NCBI GenBank assembly: GCA_035525375.1
Contig: DATLEI010000105.1
Span: 1 to 22,627, forward strand
Origin: JALZBN01 sp035525375
GTDB lineage: Bacteria > Actinomycetota > Acidimicrobiia > Acidimicrobiales > AC-14
Reading direction: 5' to 3'
DNA: 22,627 bases
In this document: positions 1 to 6,843 of the stretch, piece after piece
Layout: every line of letters starts with the position of its first letter
Numbering within the stretch: the stretch's first letter is position 1
Program-made: the position numbers and the translations under genes
The notes under the pieces: model-generated
What the model saw: only the letters and a program-made list of their open reading frames with translations
What the model was told of the DNA's origin: nothing
The model's database searches: none

Positions 1-150
1 CCAGCCCCGTACCGGCGGACCGAGAGGGTTGGCGAGCGTGGCGTCGTCTGCCCGAGAATAGAGCCGCTTCTTCGGCTCGGGATCTCCCTTGGCGAACGCC
101 GCTAACGCTTCGTGGTCGTCTTCGATCACCTTGAGCAGTTCAGGCGACAA
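1..150 (-). CDS. SnoaL/NTF2-like protein, N-terminal part (runs off the left edge)
   Basis: Fifty codons are open on the minus strand and run off the window. The start is placed at TTG (148-150) because a strong Shine-Dalgarno, AGGGGAGGAG, lies 5 nt before it. An in-frame ATG at 166-168 is possible but would lie upstream of that ribosome site. The visible protein has an acidic helix, then RLYSRADDATLANPLGPPVR, which resembles the first helix and strand of SnoaL/DUF4440-type NTF2-fold proteins. These are small cone-shaped folds used as isomerases, hydrolases or ligand-binding subunits. The pocket residues lie outside the window, so no substrate can be proposed. The family call rests on a short stretch and is moderate; the reading frame itself is well supported by the ribosome binding site. 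Confidence 0.6.
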   Translation of the reverse strand, partial: MSPELLKVIEDDHEALAAFAKGDPEPKKRLYSRADDATLANPLGPPVRGW

Positions 151-168
151 CGCTTCTCCTCCCCTCAT

Positions 169-704
169 CGCACGCCACTCGATTCATTAGCGTCTGCGGG
201 TTGGCAGTGACGGCGTCGTCATGATTCGGTCCCTGCGCAATCCCGGTGCCCGACGGCCTGATCCGGTCCCCCCGCATGGTCATCGTCCTGCCTTGTTACC
301 AGGAGTAGCGCCGCTACGTCGGCGCCGGCGTCGGGCTGCCGTTGCCATCTCACGCGGGGGAAGGACCCGACGCCGCCACGCAGTCCGTGGGCCGGCGTTT
401 GAGGGACGGTCCACCCATGGACGATCAACTGGTGGGCGAGACCCTCGAGATAAGGTCGCCCACAGAACTCTCGCAGCTGCGTCTACGACCTCCGCTCGGG
501 CGACGGCCCAAGGGCGCCGCCCGAGCCGCACCGAATGGGCCCCGCCAACGCGAGTATCGACCTTCTCACCGTGCAATTCACCGTCCGCGGTGTCGTCGTC
601 AGCGCGCAGACGAACCTGCCAACCGAAGAGGCGTTAACCGCCCTTGCGACAGTCGCCCCGCTCGACCTGGCGTCCCAACCGATCGAGCCGAGCGTGCCGC
701 CCCG
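169..704. other. Gene-poor stretch with a possible decayed gene
   Basis: No reading frame across most of this stretch gives a recognisable protein. The longer open frames are arginine-, proline- and alanine-rich, typical of chance frames in GC-rich DNA. The only coding-like piece is in the second half (see the 454-708 entry). I see no RNA gene, repeat array or insertion sequence here. Confidence 0.5.
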
Positions 705-708
705 TTAG
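454..708 (+). pseudogene. Possible remnant of the 3' end of a protein gene, or a short ORF from ATG 535
   Basis: The frame is open from just after a stop at 451-453 to TAG at 706-708. From ATG 535 it would encode 57 residues beginning MGPANASIDLLTVQFTVRGV and ending EPSVPPR. Codon third positions are mostly G or C and the residues look protein-like (alternating hydrophobic strand, then an acidic helix), unlike other frames here. There is no Shine-Dalgarno or -10 box in front of ATG 535, and the frame has no convincing upstream continuation. A truncated C-terminus of a larger, perhaps exported, protein fits better than an intact gene. The end overlaps the stop region of the minus-strand gene at 705-944. 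I do not recognise the family. Confidence 0.25.
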
Positions 709-944
709 GTTTCACCAGTTCGGGGTTCGGGGGGGCGGAGGTCGATCCGCAGCGTGAGGACGCCGTCGTCTACCGCGCCGGTGGCGTCGCCGAGCATGGC
801 GAAGTCCTGAAAATCGAGCTGCATGCGTTCGATGAAGCGGCGGCGGTCGGCACCTTCGATGGGCGGCATCCCCCGTTTCTTCACCGCCTGGGCCCGTTCT
901 CGGAACCGCTCGATCATGGCGTTGACGTCGAGGTCGTCTCCCAT
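705..944 (-). CDS. Small conserved-looking hypothetical protein (79 aa)
   Basis: The gene encodes 79 residues starting MGDDLDVNAMIERFRERAQA. The first half is a charged amphipathic helix with a basic patch around KKRGMPP (about residues 22-28). A second helix (RRRFIERMQLDFQDFAMLGD) follows, and the end is strand-like with GVLTLRIDLRP. There is no signal peptide or membrane segment, so it is probably cytoplasmic. The ATG at 942-944 has no Shine-Dalgarno, but a TACGGT box ends 8 nt upstream, consistent with leaderless translation. It diverges from the small Cys-rich gene at 1002. I do not recognise a named family; the codon pattern and promoter make it likely to be real. Confidence 0.7.
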   Translation of the reverse strand: MGDDLDVNAMIERFRERAQAVKKRGMPPIEGADRRRFIERMQLDFQDFAMLGDATGAVDDGVLTLRIDLRPPEPRTGET

Positions 945-952
945 GTTCGAGA

Positions 953-958
953 ACCGTA
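953..958 (-). promoter_or_regulatory. Putative -10 box (TACGGT) for the 705-944 gene
   Basis: Read on the minus strand, TACGGT sits 8 nt before the ATG at 944, so transcription would start at or next to the start codon. No convincing -35 element is seen. Confidence 0.4.
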
Positions 959-964
959 GTCAGG

Positions 965-970
965 TACACT
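965..970 (+). promoter_or_regulatory. Putative -10 box (TACACT) for the 1002 gene
   Basis: TACACT lies 31 nt before the GTG at 1002. This leaves a short leader that contains the AGGAG ribosome site at 990-994. The same hexamer precedes the tRNA-Pro gene at the other end of the window. The -35 region is not recognisable. Confidence 0.35.
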
Positions 971-1001
971 CGCCTCGTCAGTCGGAACCAGGAGTACCCA
1001 C

Positions 1002-1175
1002 GTGAAGAAGGGACGCCACCGCCGCTTCGAAGAAGCGCGTGCGCTCAAGCGCAACAACGAGGTCGCGGCTGAGCCGTGTGCCGAGTGCGGTGCCGCGCCG
1101 GACGACGAGCACGCATCGTGGTGCCTGGCGGTTGAGGACGAAGCCTCAACCGAGGAAGAGGAAGAGACCTCTTAG
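1002..1175 (+). CDS. 57-residue basic/acidic protein with a C-C-H-C zinc-site pattern
   Basis: GTG 1002 is preceded by AGGAG at a normal distance, so the start is secure. The protein begins MKKGRHRRFEEARALKRNN, a highly basic helix suited to nucleic acid or ribosome contact. It then has PCAECGA with Cys26 and Cys29, followed by His37 and Cys41, which together could bind one metal ion. The tail is almost entirely acidic (EEEEE near the end). I know no assigned function. The opposite charges of the two ends and the small metal site suggest a cytoplasmic nucleic-acid or RNA polymerase associated microprotein, but this is inference. It ends only a few bases from the convergent cysteine-rich gene, whose stop overlaps it by 4 nt. 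Confidence 0.75.
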   Translation: MKKGRHRRFEEARALKRNNEVAAEPCAECGAAPDDEHASWCLAVEDEASTEEEEETS

Positions 1176-1912
1176 CGTTTCCGCACCACAGGATGCGGTA
1201 GCAGCTGGCGCTGGCTCATCTTGATCTCGAGGTAGGCGACCAGCCGGGCGTAGACGTCGGCGCCGACCAGTCCGATGAGCTCGGCGCCCATCGACCGATA
1301 GACAGGGTCGGCGCCAATGAAAGCCTCCGGCGCTTCCGTGCACCACCAGTGGAACTCCTCGCCGCCCCCGCCCCAGTGCTGGCGGCCCCACTCGGTCACC
1401 GTCGAGGTGACATGCCCCTCTGCATCGTCGCGATCGTCGCGCCGTAGCGGCAGTTGCCAGCACACGTTTGGCTTCAGATCCATGGGCTGGACATCGCGCC
1501 GGAGGGCGGCGCGATGCAACGCGCACCCCGCGCCGCCCTCGAACTCCGGGCGGTTCAGAAAGACGCACGCGCCCTGCACGAGCCGGGTGACCGTTTCACC
1601 GCTGCGGAGCTTCTTCACGACGCCGCGGCTGCGACCCTCGCGCCGGAACTGCCAGTCGGTTGCGTCGAGGGTGTCCGCGGCGGCCAAGACTCGCTCCACG
1701 TCATCGGCCTCGGTGAAGTGGGCGCCGTAGGAGCAGCATCCCTGCACCAGCTCCGGGGCCGGACCGGTGAGCACGCCCTGGCAACCGGCGCCGAAGATGC
1801 ATGACCAGCGACTGGTGAGAAAGGTCACGTCGAAGACCCAGGTGCGGTGCTCGACGGCGTCCTCGAAGGACACCCATTCGCGCTCGGGCGCCTCGGGTAC
1901 GACGGTGGACAC
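1172..1912 (-). CDS. Cysteine-rich conserved protein, YkgJ/DUF3109-like metal-binding candidate
   Basis: The product is 246 residues. Cysteines fall in clusters: C-x5-C and CC in the first third, then GACVFLN, GAGCALH and PNVCWQLPLR in the middle. This CxxL...GCxLH...KPxxCxxxP layout resembles the zinc/iron-chelating YkgJ/DUF3109 group, whose biochemical role is poorly known. No membrane segment or signal peptide is evident. A Trp-rich segment (EFHWWCTEAPEAF) follows, then a C-terminal helix. I choose GTG 1910-1912 as start because a TAGCCT -10 box lies exactly 7 nt upstream. An ATG at 1931-1933 is in frame but would lie upstream of the predicted transcription start. The family assignment is tentative; the gene is certain. 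Confidence 0.75.
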   Translation of the reverse strand: MSTVVPEAPEREWVSFEDAVEHRTWVFDVTFLTSRWSCIFGAGCQGVLTGPAPELVQGCCSYGAHFTEADDVERVLAAADTLDATDWQFRREGRSRGVVKKLRSGETVTRLVQGACVFLNRPEFEGGAGCALHRAALRRDVQPMDLKPNVCWQLPLRRDDRDDAEGHVTSTVTEWGRQHWGGGGEEFHWWCTEAPEAFIGADPVYRSMGAELIGLVGADVYARLVAYLEIKMSQRQLLPHPVVRKR

Positions 1913-1918
1913 TGAACG

Positions 1919-1925
1919 TAGGCTA
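1919..1925. promoter_or_regulatory. Shared bidirectional -10 box TAGGCTA
   Basis: On the plus strand TAGGCT (1919-1924) is followed by 7 nt and ATG 1932. On the minus strand TAGCCT (1925-1920) is followed by 7 nt and GTG 1912. Both divergent genes lack a Shine-Dalgarno. One symmetric 7-bp element can therefore serve two leaderless transcripts. Confidence 0.6.
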
Positions 1926-1931
1926 CCGGCC

Positions 1932-2132
1932 ATGTCCGAGCAGCTCGATGACATCCGATCGCGACTTGAAACGATCTCCGAGGAACTGGCCGACCTGGCC
2001 CTGGTGCATCTTCGCGAAGCGGTCGATGCCGGTGAGGACGGCGCGGGCGCGGCCGCGACGGAGCGTCGGTTGACGAGGGCCCGGCGCTCCATCGACAAAG
2101 CGGCCGCTGTCCTCGGAGGCGACACTTCCTGA
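1932..2132 (+). CDS. Small helical/coiled-coil protein (66 aa), hypothetical
   Basis: The protein starts MSEQLDDIRSRLETISEELA and is predicted helical through most of its length. Heptad-like spacing of Leu and Ile occurs in the first 30 residues, then there is an Ala/Gly-rich hinge and a second basic helix (RRLTRARRSIDKAAAVL). It has no cysteine, signal peptide or membrane segment. Translation is probably leaderless from ATG 1932, given the TAGGCT box 7 nt upstream. The gene lies 45 bp before pyrG, which appears to have its own promoter. I do not recognise a family; a helical-hairpin or oligomerising adaptor is the most that the sequence suggests. Confidence 0.7.
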   Translation: MSEQLDDIRSRLETISEELADLALVHLREAVDAGEDGAGAAATERRLTRARRSIDKAAAVLGGDTS

Positions 2133-2163
2133 TCCGATCCGCTGGGGGCGCGCCGGGCTGAGA

Positions 2164-2169
2164 TAAGCT
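2164..2169 (+). promoter_or_regulatory. Putative -10 box (TAAGCT) for pyrG
   Basis: TAAGCT ends 8 nt before GTG 2178 and no Shine-Dalgarno is present, so pyrG is probably leaderless. It would head the pyrG-nudix-ald-xerD transcript. Confidence 0.4.
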
Positions 2170-2177
2170 GCCAATCC

Positions 2178-3869
2178 GTGGCGAAGCACATCTTCGTGAC
2201 GGGCGGGGTGGCCAGCTCATTGGGCAAGGGCCTCACCGCCTCGTCCCTGGGCCGACTGCTGAAGAGCAGGGGACTCCGGGTCACGATGCAGAAGCTCGAC
2301 CCCTATATCAACGTCGACCCCGGCACGATGAACCCCTTCCAGCACGGCGAGGTGTTCGTCACCGAGGACGGCGGGGAGACCGATCTCGACCTCGGGCACT
2401 ACGAGCGCTTCATCGACGAGAACCTGAAGCGCGACTCCAACGCCACGACGGGGTCGATCTACTCGTCGGTGCTGAAGAAGGAGCGCCGGGGCCTCTACAA
2501 CGGTGGCACGGTGCAGGTGATCCCCCACATCACCAACGAGATCAAAGAACGCATCCTGCGGGTGGCGACCGAAGACGTCGATGTCGTCATCACCGAGGTG
2601 GGCGGCACCGTCGGCGACATCGAGATCCTCCCGTTCCTCGAGGCCATCCGCCAGTTCCGCAAGGACGTCGGTCGTGACAACGTCTGCTACCTCCACGTCA
2701 CTTTGGTGCCGTTCATCGGACCGTCGGGAGAGCAGAAGACCAAGCCCACACAGCACTCGGTCACCGAGTTGCGCAGCCGGGGCATTCAGCCCGACGTCAT
2801 CGTGTGCCGCAGCGACCGTCCGTTGTCGGAAGGCTTGAAGACGAAGATCTCGAATCTCTGCGACGTACCCGAAGAGGCGGTCGTCAGCGCGGTCGACGCC
2901 CGTAACCTCTACGAGATTCCCCTCGTCCTCCACGACGAAGGACTCGATCGGTACGTCTGCCGGCTACTCCGATTCGACGAGGCGTCGCATGAGCCCGACC
3001 TGCGTGTCTGGCAGGCGATGATCGACCGCATCGAAGCCGCCGACCGACGCGTCCGCATCGGCATCATCGGCAAGTACGTCGTCCTACCCGACGCGTACCT
3101 GTCCGTTGTCGAAGCCCTTCGCCACGGCGGGTTCGATCACGGCGCCAAGATCGATATCGACTGGGTCCAAGCCGAGGACGTCGAGGGGCTGCTGGCCGAG
3201 GGCCGCCTCCACGAAATCGACGGTCTGGTGATCCCGGGCGGGTTCGGGCTGCGGGGCATCGAAGGGAAGATCGCGGCCGCCGGGTACGCCCGTGAGCATG
3301 GCATTCCCTGTTTCGGACTGTGCCTGGGGCTGCAGACAATGGTCATCGACTTCGCTCGCAATGTGTTGGGCCTCGCCGGCGCCAACTCTTCGGAGTTCGA
3401 CAGCCAGACGCCCCATCCGGTGATCGACCTGATGGATGAACAGCGTGAGGTCGTCGACATTGGAGGCACCATGCGATTGGGCGTTTATCCGGCGCGCCTT
3501 CGGCCCGACAGCCTTGTCGCCAAGGCCTACGACGAGACCATTGTGTACGAACGCCACCGCCACCGCTACGAGTTCAACCCCCGCTACCGGCGGCGCCTCG
3601 ACGACGCCGGCCTGCGCGCCGTGGGTACCTCACCCGACGACCGCCTAGTCGAGTTCGTCGAGCTCGATGGCCACCCGTTCTGGGTCGGCACCCAGGCCCA
3701 CCCCGAGTTCAAGAGCCGGCCCGACCGTCCTCATCCATTATTCCGTCAGTTCGTCGGCGCCGCGCTCGACCATGCCGAGCGGCGGGTGCCTCGGCTACTC
3801 GACGTGCCGCCACTACACGCGCCCCGGGTGTCCGAGCCCGTCACCGAGCCCGCGCCGGCGCGACCCTGA
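2178..3869 (+). CDS. pyrG: CTP synthase
   Basis: This 563-residue enzyme aminates UTP to CTP using glutamine and ATP, the last step of de novo CTP synthesis in the cytosol. The N-terminal synthase domain has the P-loop-like GGVASSLGKG at residues 9-18, then DPYINVDPGTMNPFQHGEVF (41-60) and the metal-site acidic motif EVGGTVGDIE (140-149). The class I glutaminase half has the oxyanion strand GGFGLRG near 354-360, nucleophile Cys382 in CFGLCLGLQ, and the His508/Glu510 pair in AHPEF. The length fits the family (about 535-560), with a short proline-rich C-terminal tail. The GTG start has no ribosome site but a -10 box 8 nt upstream. The TGA stop overlaps the presumed start of the Nudix gene, suggesting translational coupling. 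Confidence 0.98.
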   Translation: MAKHIFVTGGVASSLGKGLTASSLGRLLKSRGLRVTMQKLDPYINVDPGTMNPFQHGEVFVTEDGGETDLDLGHYERFIDENLKRDSNATTGSIYSSVLKKERRGLYNGGTVQVIPHITNEIKERILRVATEDVDVVITEVGGTVGDIEILPFLEAIRQFRKDVGRDNVCYLHVTLVPFIGPSGEQKTKPTQHSVTELRSRGIQPDVIVCRSDRPLSEGLKTKISNLCDVPEEAVVSAVDARNLYEIPLVLHDEGLDRYVCRLLRFDEASHEPDLRVWQAMIDRIEAADRRVRIGIIGKYVVLPDAYLSVVEALRHGGFDHGAKIDIDWVQAEDVEGLLAEGRLHEIDGLVIPGGFGLRGIEGKIAAAGYAREHGIPCFGLCLGLQTMVIDFARNVLGLAGANSSEFDSQTPHPVIDLMDEQREVVDIGGTMRLGVYPARLRPDSLVAKAYDETIVYERHRHRYEFNPRYRRRLDDAGLRAVGTSPDDRLVEFVELDGHPFWVGTQAHPEFKSRPDRPHPLFRQFVGAALDHAERRVPRLLDVPPLHAPRVSEPVTEPAPARP

Positions 3870-4441
3870 ACGGAGGCGGCCCGAGCGGCCGAGAGCGGGA
3901 GATATTTCGCAAGCTCGACGAGCGCGCCGTCTTCGAGGGCGCGCTGATCACGGTTGCCGAAGCGACGTTCGCCGACCCTTCCGGTGAGACGTTCGAGCGC
4001 GACATCGTCCACCATCCCGGCGCGGTGTCGGTGGTGCCAGTGGTCGACAACGGCACGACCGTCATCATGGTGCGCCAGTACCGCGCCGCCGTCGACCGTG
4101 AGCTGCTCGAGATTCCGGCCGGCAAGCGCGATGTGGAAGGTGAGGACGTAGAGACCTTGGCGCGCCGGGAGCTCGAAGAGGAGATCGGCATGCGCGCCGG
4201 CAAGCTCGTCAAGCTGGCCGAGTTCTACAACTCACCCGGCTTCTGCGACGAGCATTCCTTCGTCTTCATGGGCCTCGACCTCAGCGAGACGGCGAGGGCG
4301 GCCCAGGGCATCGAGGAACAACACATGGCTATCGAGCGGATCGCTCTCGCCGACGTACCCGGCCTCATCACCACCGGAGCGCTAATCGACGCCAAGTCCA
4401 TCATCGGTCTCAGCCTCGCCCGTGACATGCTGCGCGCGTGA
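3866..4441 (+). CDS. Nudix hydrolase, ADP-ribose pyrophosphatase type
   Basis: The fold is clear: strands up to SVVPVVDNGTTVIMVRQYR, then PAGKRDVEGED and the Nudix helix RRELEEEIGM, with the extra residue between Gly and Glu typical of bacterial ADP-ribose pyrophosphatases. The FYNSPGFCDE segment after the box carries the proline used by that subgroup for ADP-ribose specificity. It would hydrolyse ADP-ribose or a related nucleotide sugar to AMP and a sugar phosphate. Homologous residues (IFRKLDERAVFEGALITVAE) begin well before the first canonical in-frame start, GTG 4025. CTG 3866, overlapping the pyrG stop as CTGA, gives a 191-residue protein of normal size; ATA 3902 is another option. The gene and family are secure, the start is not. 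Its stop overlaps the ald start as GTGA. Confidence 0.9.
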   Translation: MNGGGPSGREREIFRKLDERAVFEGALITVAEATFADPSGETFERDIVHHPGAVSVVPVVDNGTTVIMVRQYRAAVDRELLEIPAGKRDVEGEDVETLARRELEEEIGMRAGKLVKLAEFYNSPGFCDEHSFVFMGLDLSETARAAQGIEEQHMAIERIALADVPGLITTGALIDAKSIIGLSLARDMLRA

Positions 4442-5550
4442 TTGTCGGGGTTCCAACTGAGACGAAGAAGGGTGAGCACCGGGTCGCCCTGACTCCTGAC
4501 GGCGCGCGGGAACTGGTTGCCCATGAACATGACGTGCTGGTGGAGCGGGGCGCCGGTGATGACTCCTCGATCCACGACGACGAGTACGCCGCAGTCGGGG
4601 CCCGCGTCGTCGATGCCGCCGGAGCGTGGAGCGCCCATCTCGTCGTCAAGGTGAAGGAGCCGCAGGCCGCCGAGTTCGCCTACCTACGTTCCGACCAGGT
4701 CTTGTTCACCTATCTCCATTTGGCCGCCTACCCGGCCGTGGCGCATGCACTTCTCGCCGCCGGCACTGCGGGGATCGCCTACGAAACTGTCCAGACCGAC
4801 GACGGAGGCCTCCCGTTGCTCGCGCCGATGAGCGAGGTAGCCGGCCGCATGGCGCCCCAGATCGGCGCCCACTTTCTCGAACGAGAGCAAGGTGGCAGGG
4901 GAGTCCTGCTCGGCGGCGCGCCGGGTGTCCGGCCGGCCAGAGTCGTCGTGCTTGGCGCCGGCAACGTCGGTTGGAACGCAGCCTGGATCGCCCAAGGTAT
5001 GGAGGCCGAGGTGCTGCTTTTCGACAAGAACCTCGACCGCCTTCGCTTCGTCGACCAGATTCACAAGGGTCGGATCATGACCCTCGCCTCGAACCGCGGC
5101 GCCATCGAGCGCGCCGTGGCCGAGGCCGACCTGGTGATCGGCGCGGTCCTGGTCGCCGGCGGTCGCGCGCCGGTGCTCGTCACTGAGGCCATGGTGCGAA
5201 CGATGAAGCGCGGCGCGGTCGTCGTTGACCTCGCCGTCGACCAGGGCGGCTGCGTCGAGACGGTGCATGAGACGAGCCACGCCGACCCCGTCTATGAGCG
5301 CTACGGCGTGCTGCACTACGCGGTCGGCAACGTGCCCGGCGCGGTGCCCCACACGTCGACGTACGCCCTCACCGCGGCGACGCTCCCCTACGTGGTTGAG
5401 CTGGCGGAGCACAGCGTGCCGGGCGCTGTTGTCCGGGACCCAGCACTACTGCGTGGCGTCAACACCGCCCGTCGCCAGCTGACGAGCAGCGCGGTCGCCG
5501 AGGCGCTCGGCATGGGGTTCACCGACCCGCTCGTTGCGTTGCGCGATTGA
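4438..5550 (+). CDS. ald: Alanine dehydrogenase
   Basis: The 370-residue product is full length for the NAD-dependent alanine dehydrogenase family, which interconverts L-alanine and pyruvate plus ammonia. The N-terminus MIVGVPTETKKGEHRVALTP carries the substrate-binding arginine (Arg15). VKVKEP contains the pyruvate-binding lysine near residue 75, and TYLHLAA the catalytic His near 94-96. The Rossmann fingerprint VVVLGAGNVGWNAA follows, and DLAVDQGGCVET holds the catalytic Asp. The usual C-terminal TSSAVAEALG is present. The start GTG overlaps the Nudix stop by 4 bp (GTGA), and its stop overlaps the xerD TTG, so it sits inside a coupled operon. Nothing is unusual in length or motifs. Regulation is probably only through the operon promoter before pyrG. 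Confidence 0.96.
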   Translation: MIVGVPTETKKGEHRVALTPDGARELVAHEHDVLVERGAGDDSSIHDDEYAAVGARVVDAAGAWSAHLVVKVKEPQAAEFAYLRSDQVLFTYLHLAAYPAVAHALLAAGTAGIAYETVQTDDGGLPLLAPMSEVAGRMAPQIGAHFLEREQGGRGVLLGGAPGVRPARVVVLGAGNVGWNAAWIAQGMEAEVLLFDKNLDRLRFVDQIHKGRIMTLASNRGAIERAVAEADLVIGAVLVAGGRAPVLVTEAMVRTMKRGAVVVDLAVDQGGCVETVHETSHADPVYERYGVLHYAVGNVPGAVPHTSTYALTAATLPYVVELAEHSVPGAVVRDPALLRGVNTARRQLTSSAVAEALGMGFTDPLVALRD

Positions 5551-6494
5551 GCCACCGCGCTGAGCGACCTGCGACGCCCGTGGAGGTCGAGGAGCTCCTG
5601 TCGTGGCTGGCAGTCGAAAAAGGACGCTCGCCCAACACCCTCGCCGCCTACCGGCGCGACCTGGCCAGCTACGTCGAGTTCCTCACCGGGCGCGGGTTGG
5701 CGATCAACGACGTCACCGAGCGGGTGGTCGAGGACTACCTGGCCTTCCTGCGCGCCGCCGGTCGCGCGCCGGCGTCGGTAGCCCGTGCCCTCGTATCAGT
5801 CCGAGCGCTGCATGGCTTCCTCGAGGACGAAGGCCAGGCCACCAGCAACCCGGCCGGCGATGTCGGCCGCCCCCGGGTACCGGCAGGGCTCCCCAAGGCC
5901 TTGAGTGAGGAGCAGGTCGAGGAACTGCTGGGCGCAGTGAACGGCGACGATGCCGCGGCGCGCCGCGACCGCGCCATCCTCGAGGTGCTCTACGGATGCG
6001 GGCTCCGGGTGTCCGAGCTCGTGGGGCTCTCGCTCGCAGATGTGGATCTCGACGCCGGCGCGCTACGAGCCTTCGGGAAGGGATCCAAGGAGCGGGTAGT
6101 ACCCGTCGGGCGTATGGCGCGCCGGGCCCTGAAGGAATGGTTGGCACCGGCCGGGCGCGCCGCCATGGCTCCCACCCGCTGGGCCCGGCGAGGCGACGCC
6201 GAGGCCCTCTTCCTCAATGCCAGGGGCGGACGGCTGTCGCGCCAGGGCGCGTGGCGCATCGTTCACGGCTACGGGGCGAAGGTTGGGCTGGCCGAGGTCC
6301 TGACGCCGCACGTGCTCCGACACTCGTGCGCGACCCACATGCTCGACCACGGTGCCGACATCCGAGTGGTGCAGGAACTCCTCGGCCATGCCTCCATTTC
6401 GACGACGCAGATCTACACGAGGGTTTCGACGGAGCGGCTCCGGCGCGTCTACGAAGACGCTCATCCGCGAGCCAGAGGGCGCGGACACGGGTAG
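5547..6494 (+). CDS. xerD: Site-specific tyrosine recombinase XerD
   Basis: The product is a 315-residue chromosomal Xer recombinase, which resolves chromosome dimers at dif together with XerC and FtsK. The N-terminal SAM-like core-binding domain spans about residues 12-100 (RSPNTLAAYRRDL...). The catalytic domain has Arg154 (GCGLRVSE), Lys178 (GKGSKER), His255 and Arg258 (HVLRHS), His281 (LLGHAS) and nucleophile Tyr290 (QIYTRV). All catalytic residues are present. The start is TTG 5547, overlapping the ald stop as TTGA; an internal GTG at 5580 would also leave the core domain intact. Its place inside a housekeeping operon and its length argue for the cellular XerD rather than a mobile-element integrase. 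Its last codons contain the -10 box of the downstream zinc-finger gene. Confidence 0.93.
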   Translation: MSHRAERPATPVEVEELLSWLAVEKGRSPNTLAAYRRDLASYVEFLTGRGLAINDVTERVVEDYLAFLRAAGRAPASVARALVSVRALHGFLEDEGQATSNPAGDVGRPRVPAGLPKALSEEQVEELLGAVNGDDAAARRDRAILEVLYGCGLRVSELVGLSLADVDLDAGALRAFGKGSKERVVPVGRMARRALKEWLAPAGRAAMAPTRWARRGDAEALFLNARGGRLSRQGAWRIVHGYGAKVGLAEVLTPHVLRHSCATHMLDHGADIRVVQELLGHASISTTQIYTRVSTERLRRVYEDAHPRARGRGHG

Positions 6495-6497
6495 GGT
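6492..6497 (+). promoter_or_regulatory. Putative -10 box (TAGGGT) for the DksA/TraR-type gene
   Basis: TAGGGT overlaps the xerD stop codon (TAG 6492-6494) and ends exactly 7 nt before GTG 6505. The gene has no Shine-Dalgarno. This is the same geometry seen at several other leaderless starts here. Confidence 0.5.
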
Positions 6498-6504
6498 GAC
6501 CCGG

Positions 6505-6843
6505 GTGAAAAGCGATTCGGCCCTGGCTGATCTGCGCGCCGCCCTCGAAGATGAGCAGGCGAAGCTGGTCCAACAACTCTCTGAGTTGGGGTTCGGCGAC
6601 GCCGCTTCACTGTCGTTCGATCACAACTTTGCGGATACCAGCCAGGTGACCGCCGAGCGGGGCGAGGCCGAGGTCTTGGGTCAATCCCTTCAGGAATCGC
6701 TCGACGAGGTGCGCGCCGCGCTCGCAAAGCTCGAGAGTGGCACCTACGGCGAGTGTGAGGAGTGCCACCAAGCGATCACGGTTGCCCGGCTGGAGGCCAA
6801 GCCGGCCGCGCCGCTGTGCATCGACTGCGCCTCGAAGCGCTAG
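6505..6843 (+). CDS. DksA/TraR family C4 zinc-finger protein
   Basis: The product has 112 residues. A long helical N-terminal hairpin (residues 1-80), with a loop of mixed charge around FADTSQVTAERGE, leads into the zinc finger. Its four cysteines are Cys84, Cys87, Cys105 and Cys108 (GECEECHQAI...PLCIDC). This is the TraR/DksA/RbpA-like class that binds in or near the RNA polymerase secondary channel or core and adjusts transcription. The acidic tip residues of enterobacterial DksA (DxxDxA) are not obvious, so a direct DksA-like ppGpp role is uncertain. Translation is probably leaderless from GTG 6505. The final 19 bases before the stop are repeated just downstream (6844-6862). It converges on the adenylating-enzyme gene 27 bp away. 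Confidence 0.88.
   Translation: MKSDSALADLRAALEDEQAKLVQQLSELGFGDAASLSFDHNFADTSQVTAERGEAEVLGQSLQESLDEVRAALAKLESGTYGECEECHQAITVARLEAKPAAPLCIDCASKR

Noticed and set aside
342..959. A 205-codon open frame on the plus strand
   Set aside because: It is rich in Arg, Pro and Ala with no recognisable motif. It overlaps the minus-strand small gene with better codon use and a promoter, and looks like a GC-rich chance frame.
1172..2284. Extending the cysteine-rich protein to a 370-codon frame
   Set aside because: The extra N-terminal part is low-complexity and overlaps the coiled-coil gene and pyrG on the other strand. The symmetric -10 box places the start at 1912.
5547..6494. xerD as part of a mobile element
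   Set aside because: It is embedded in a coupled pyrG-ald operon, has the standard XerD length and motifs, and no attachment site or cargo is nearby.
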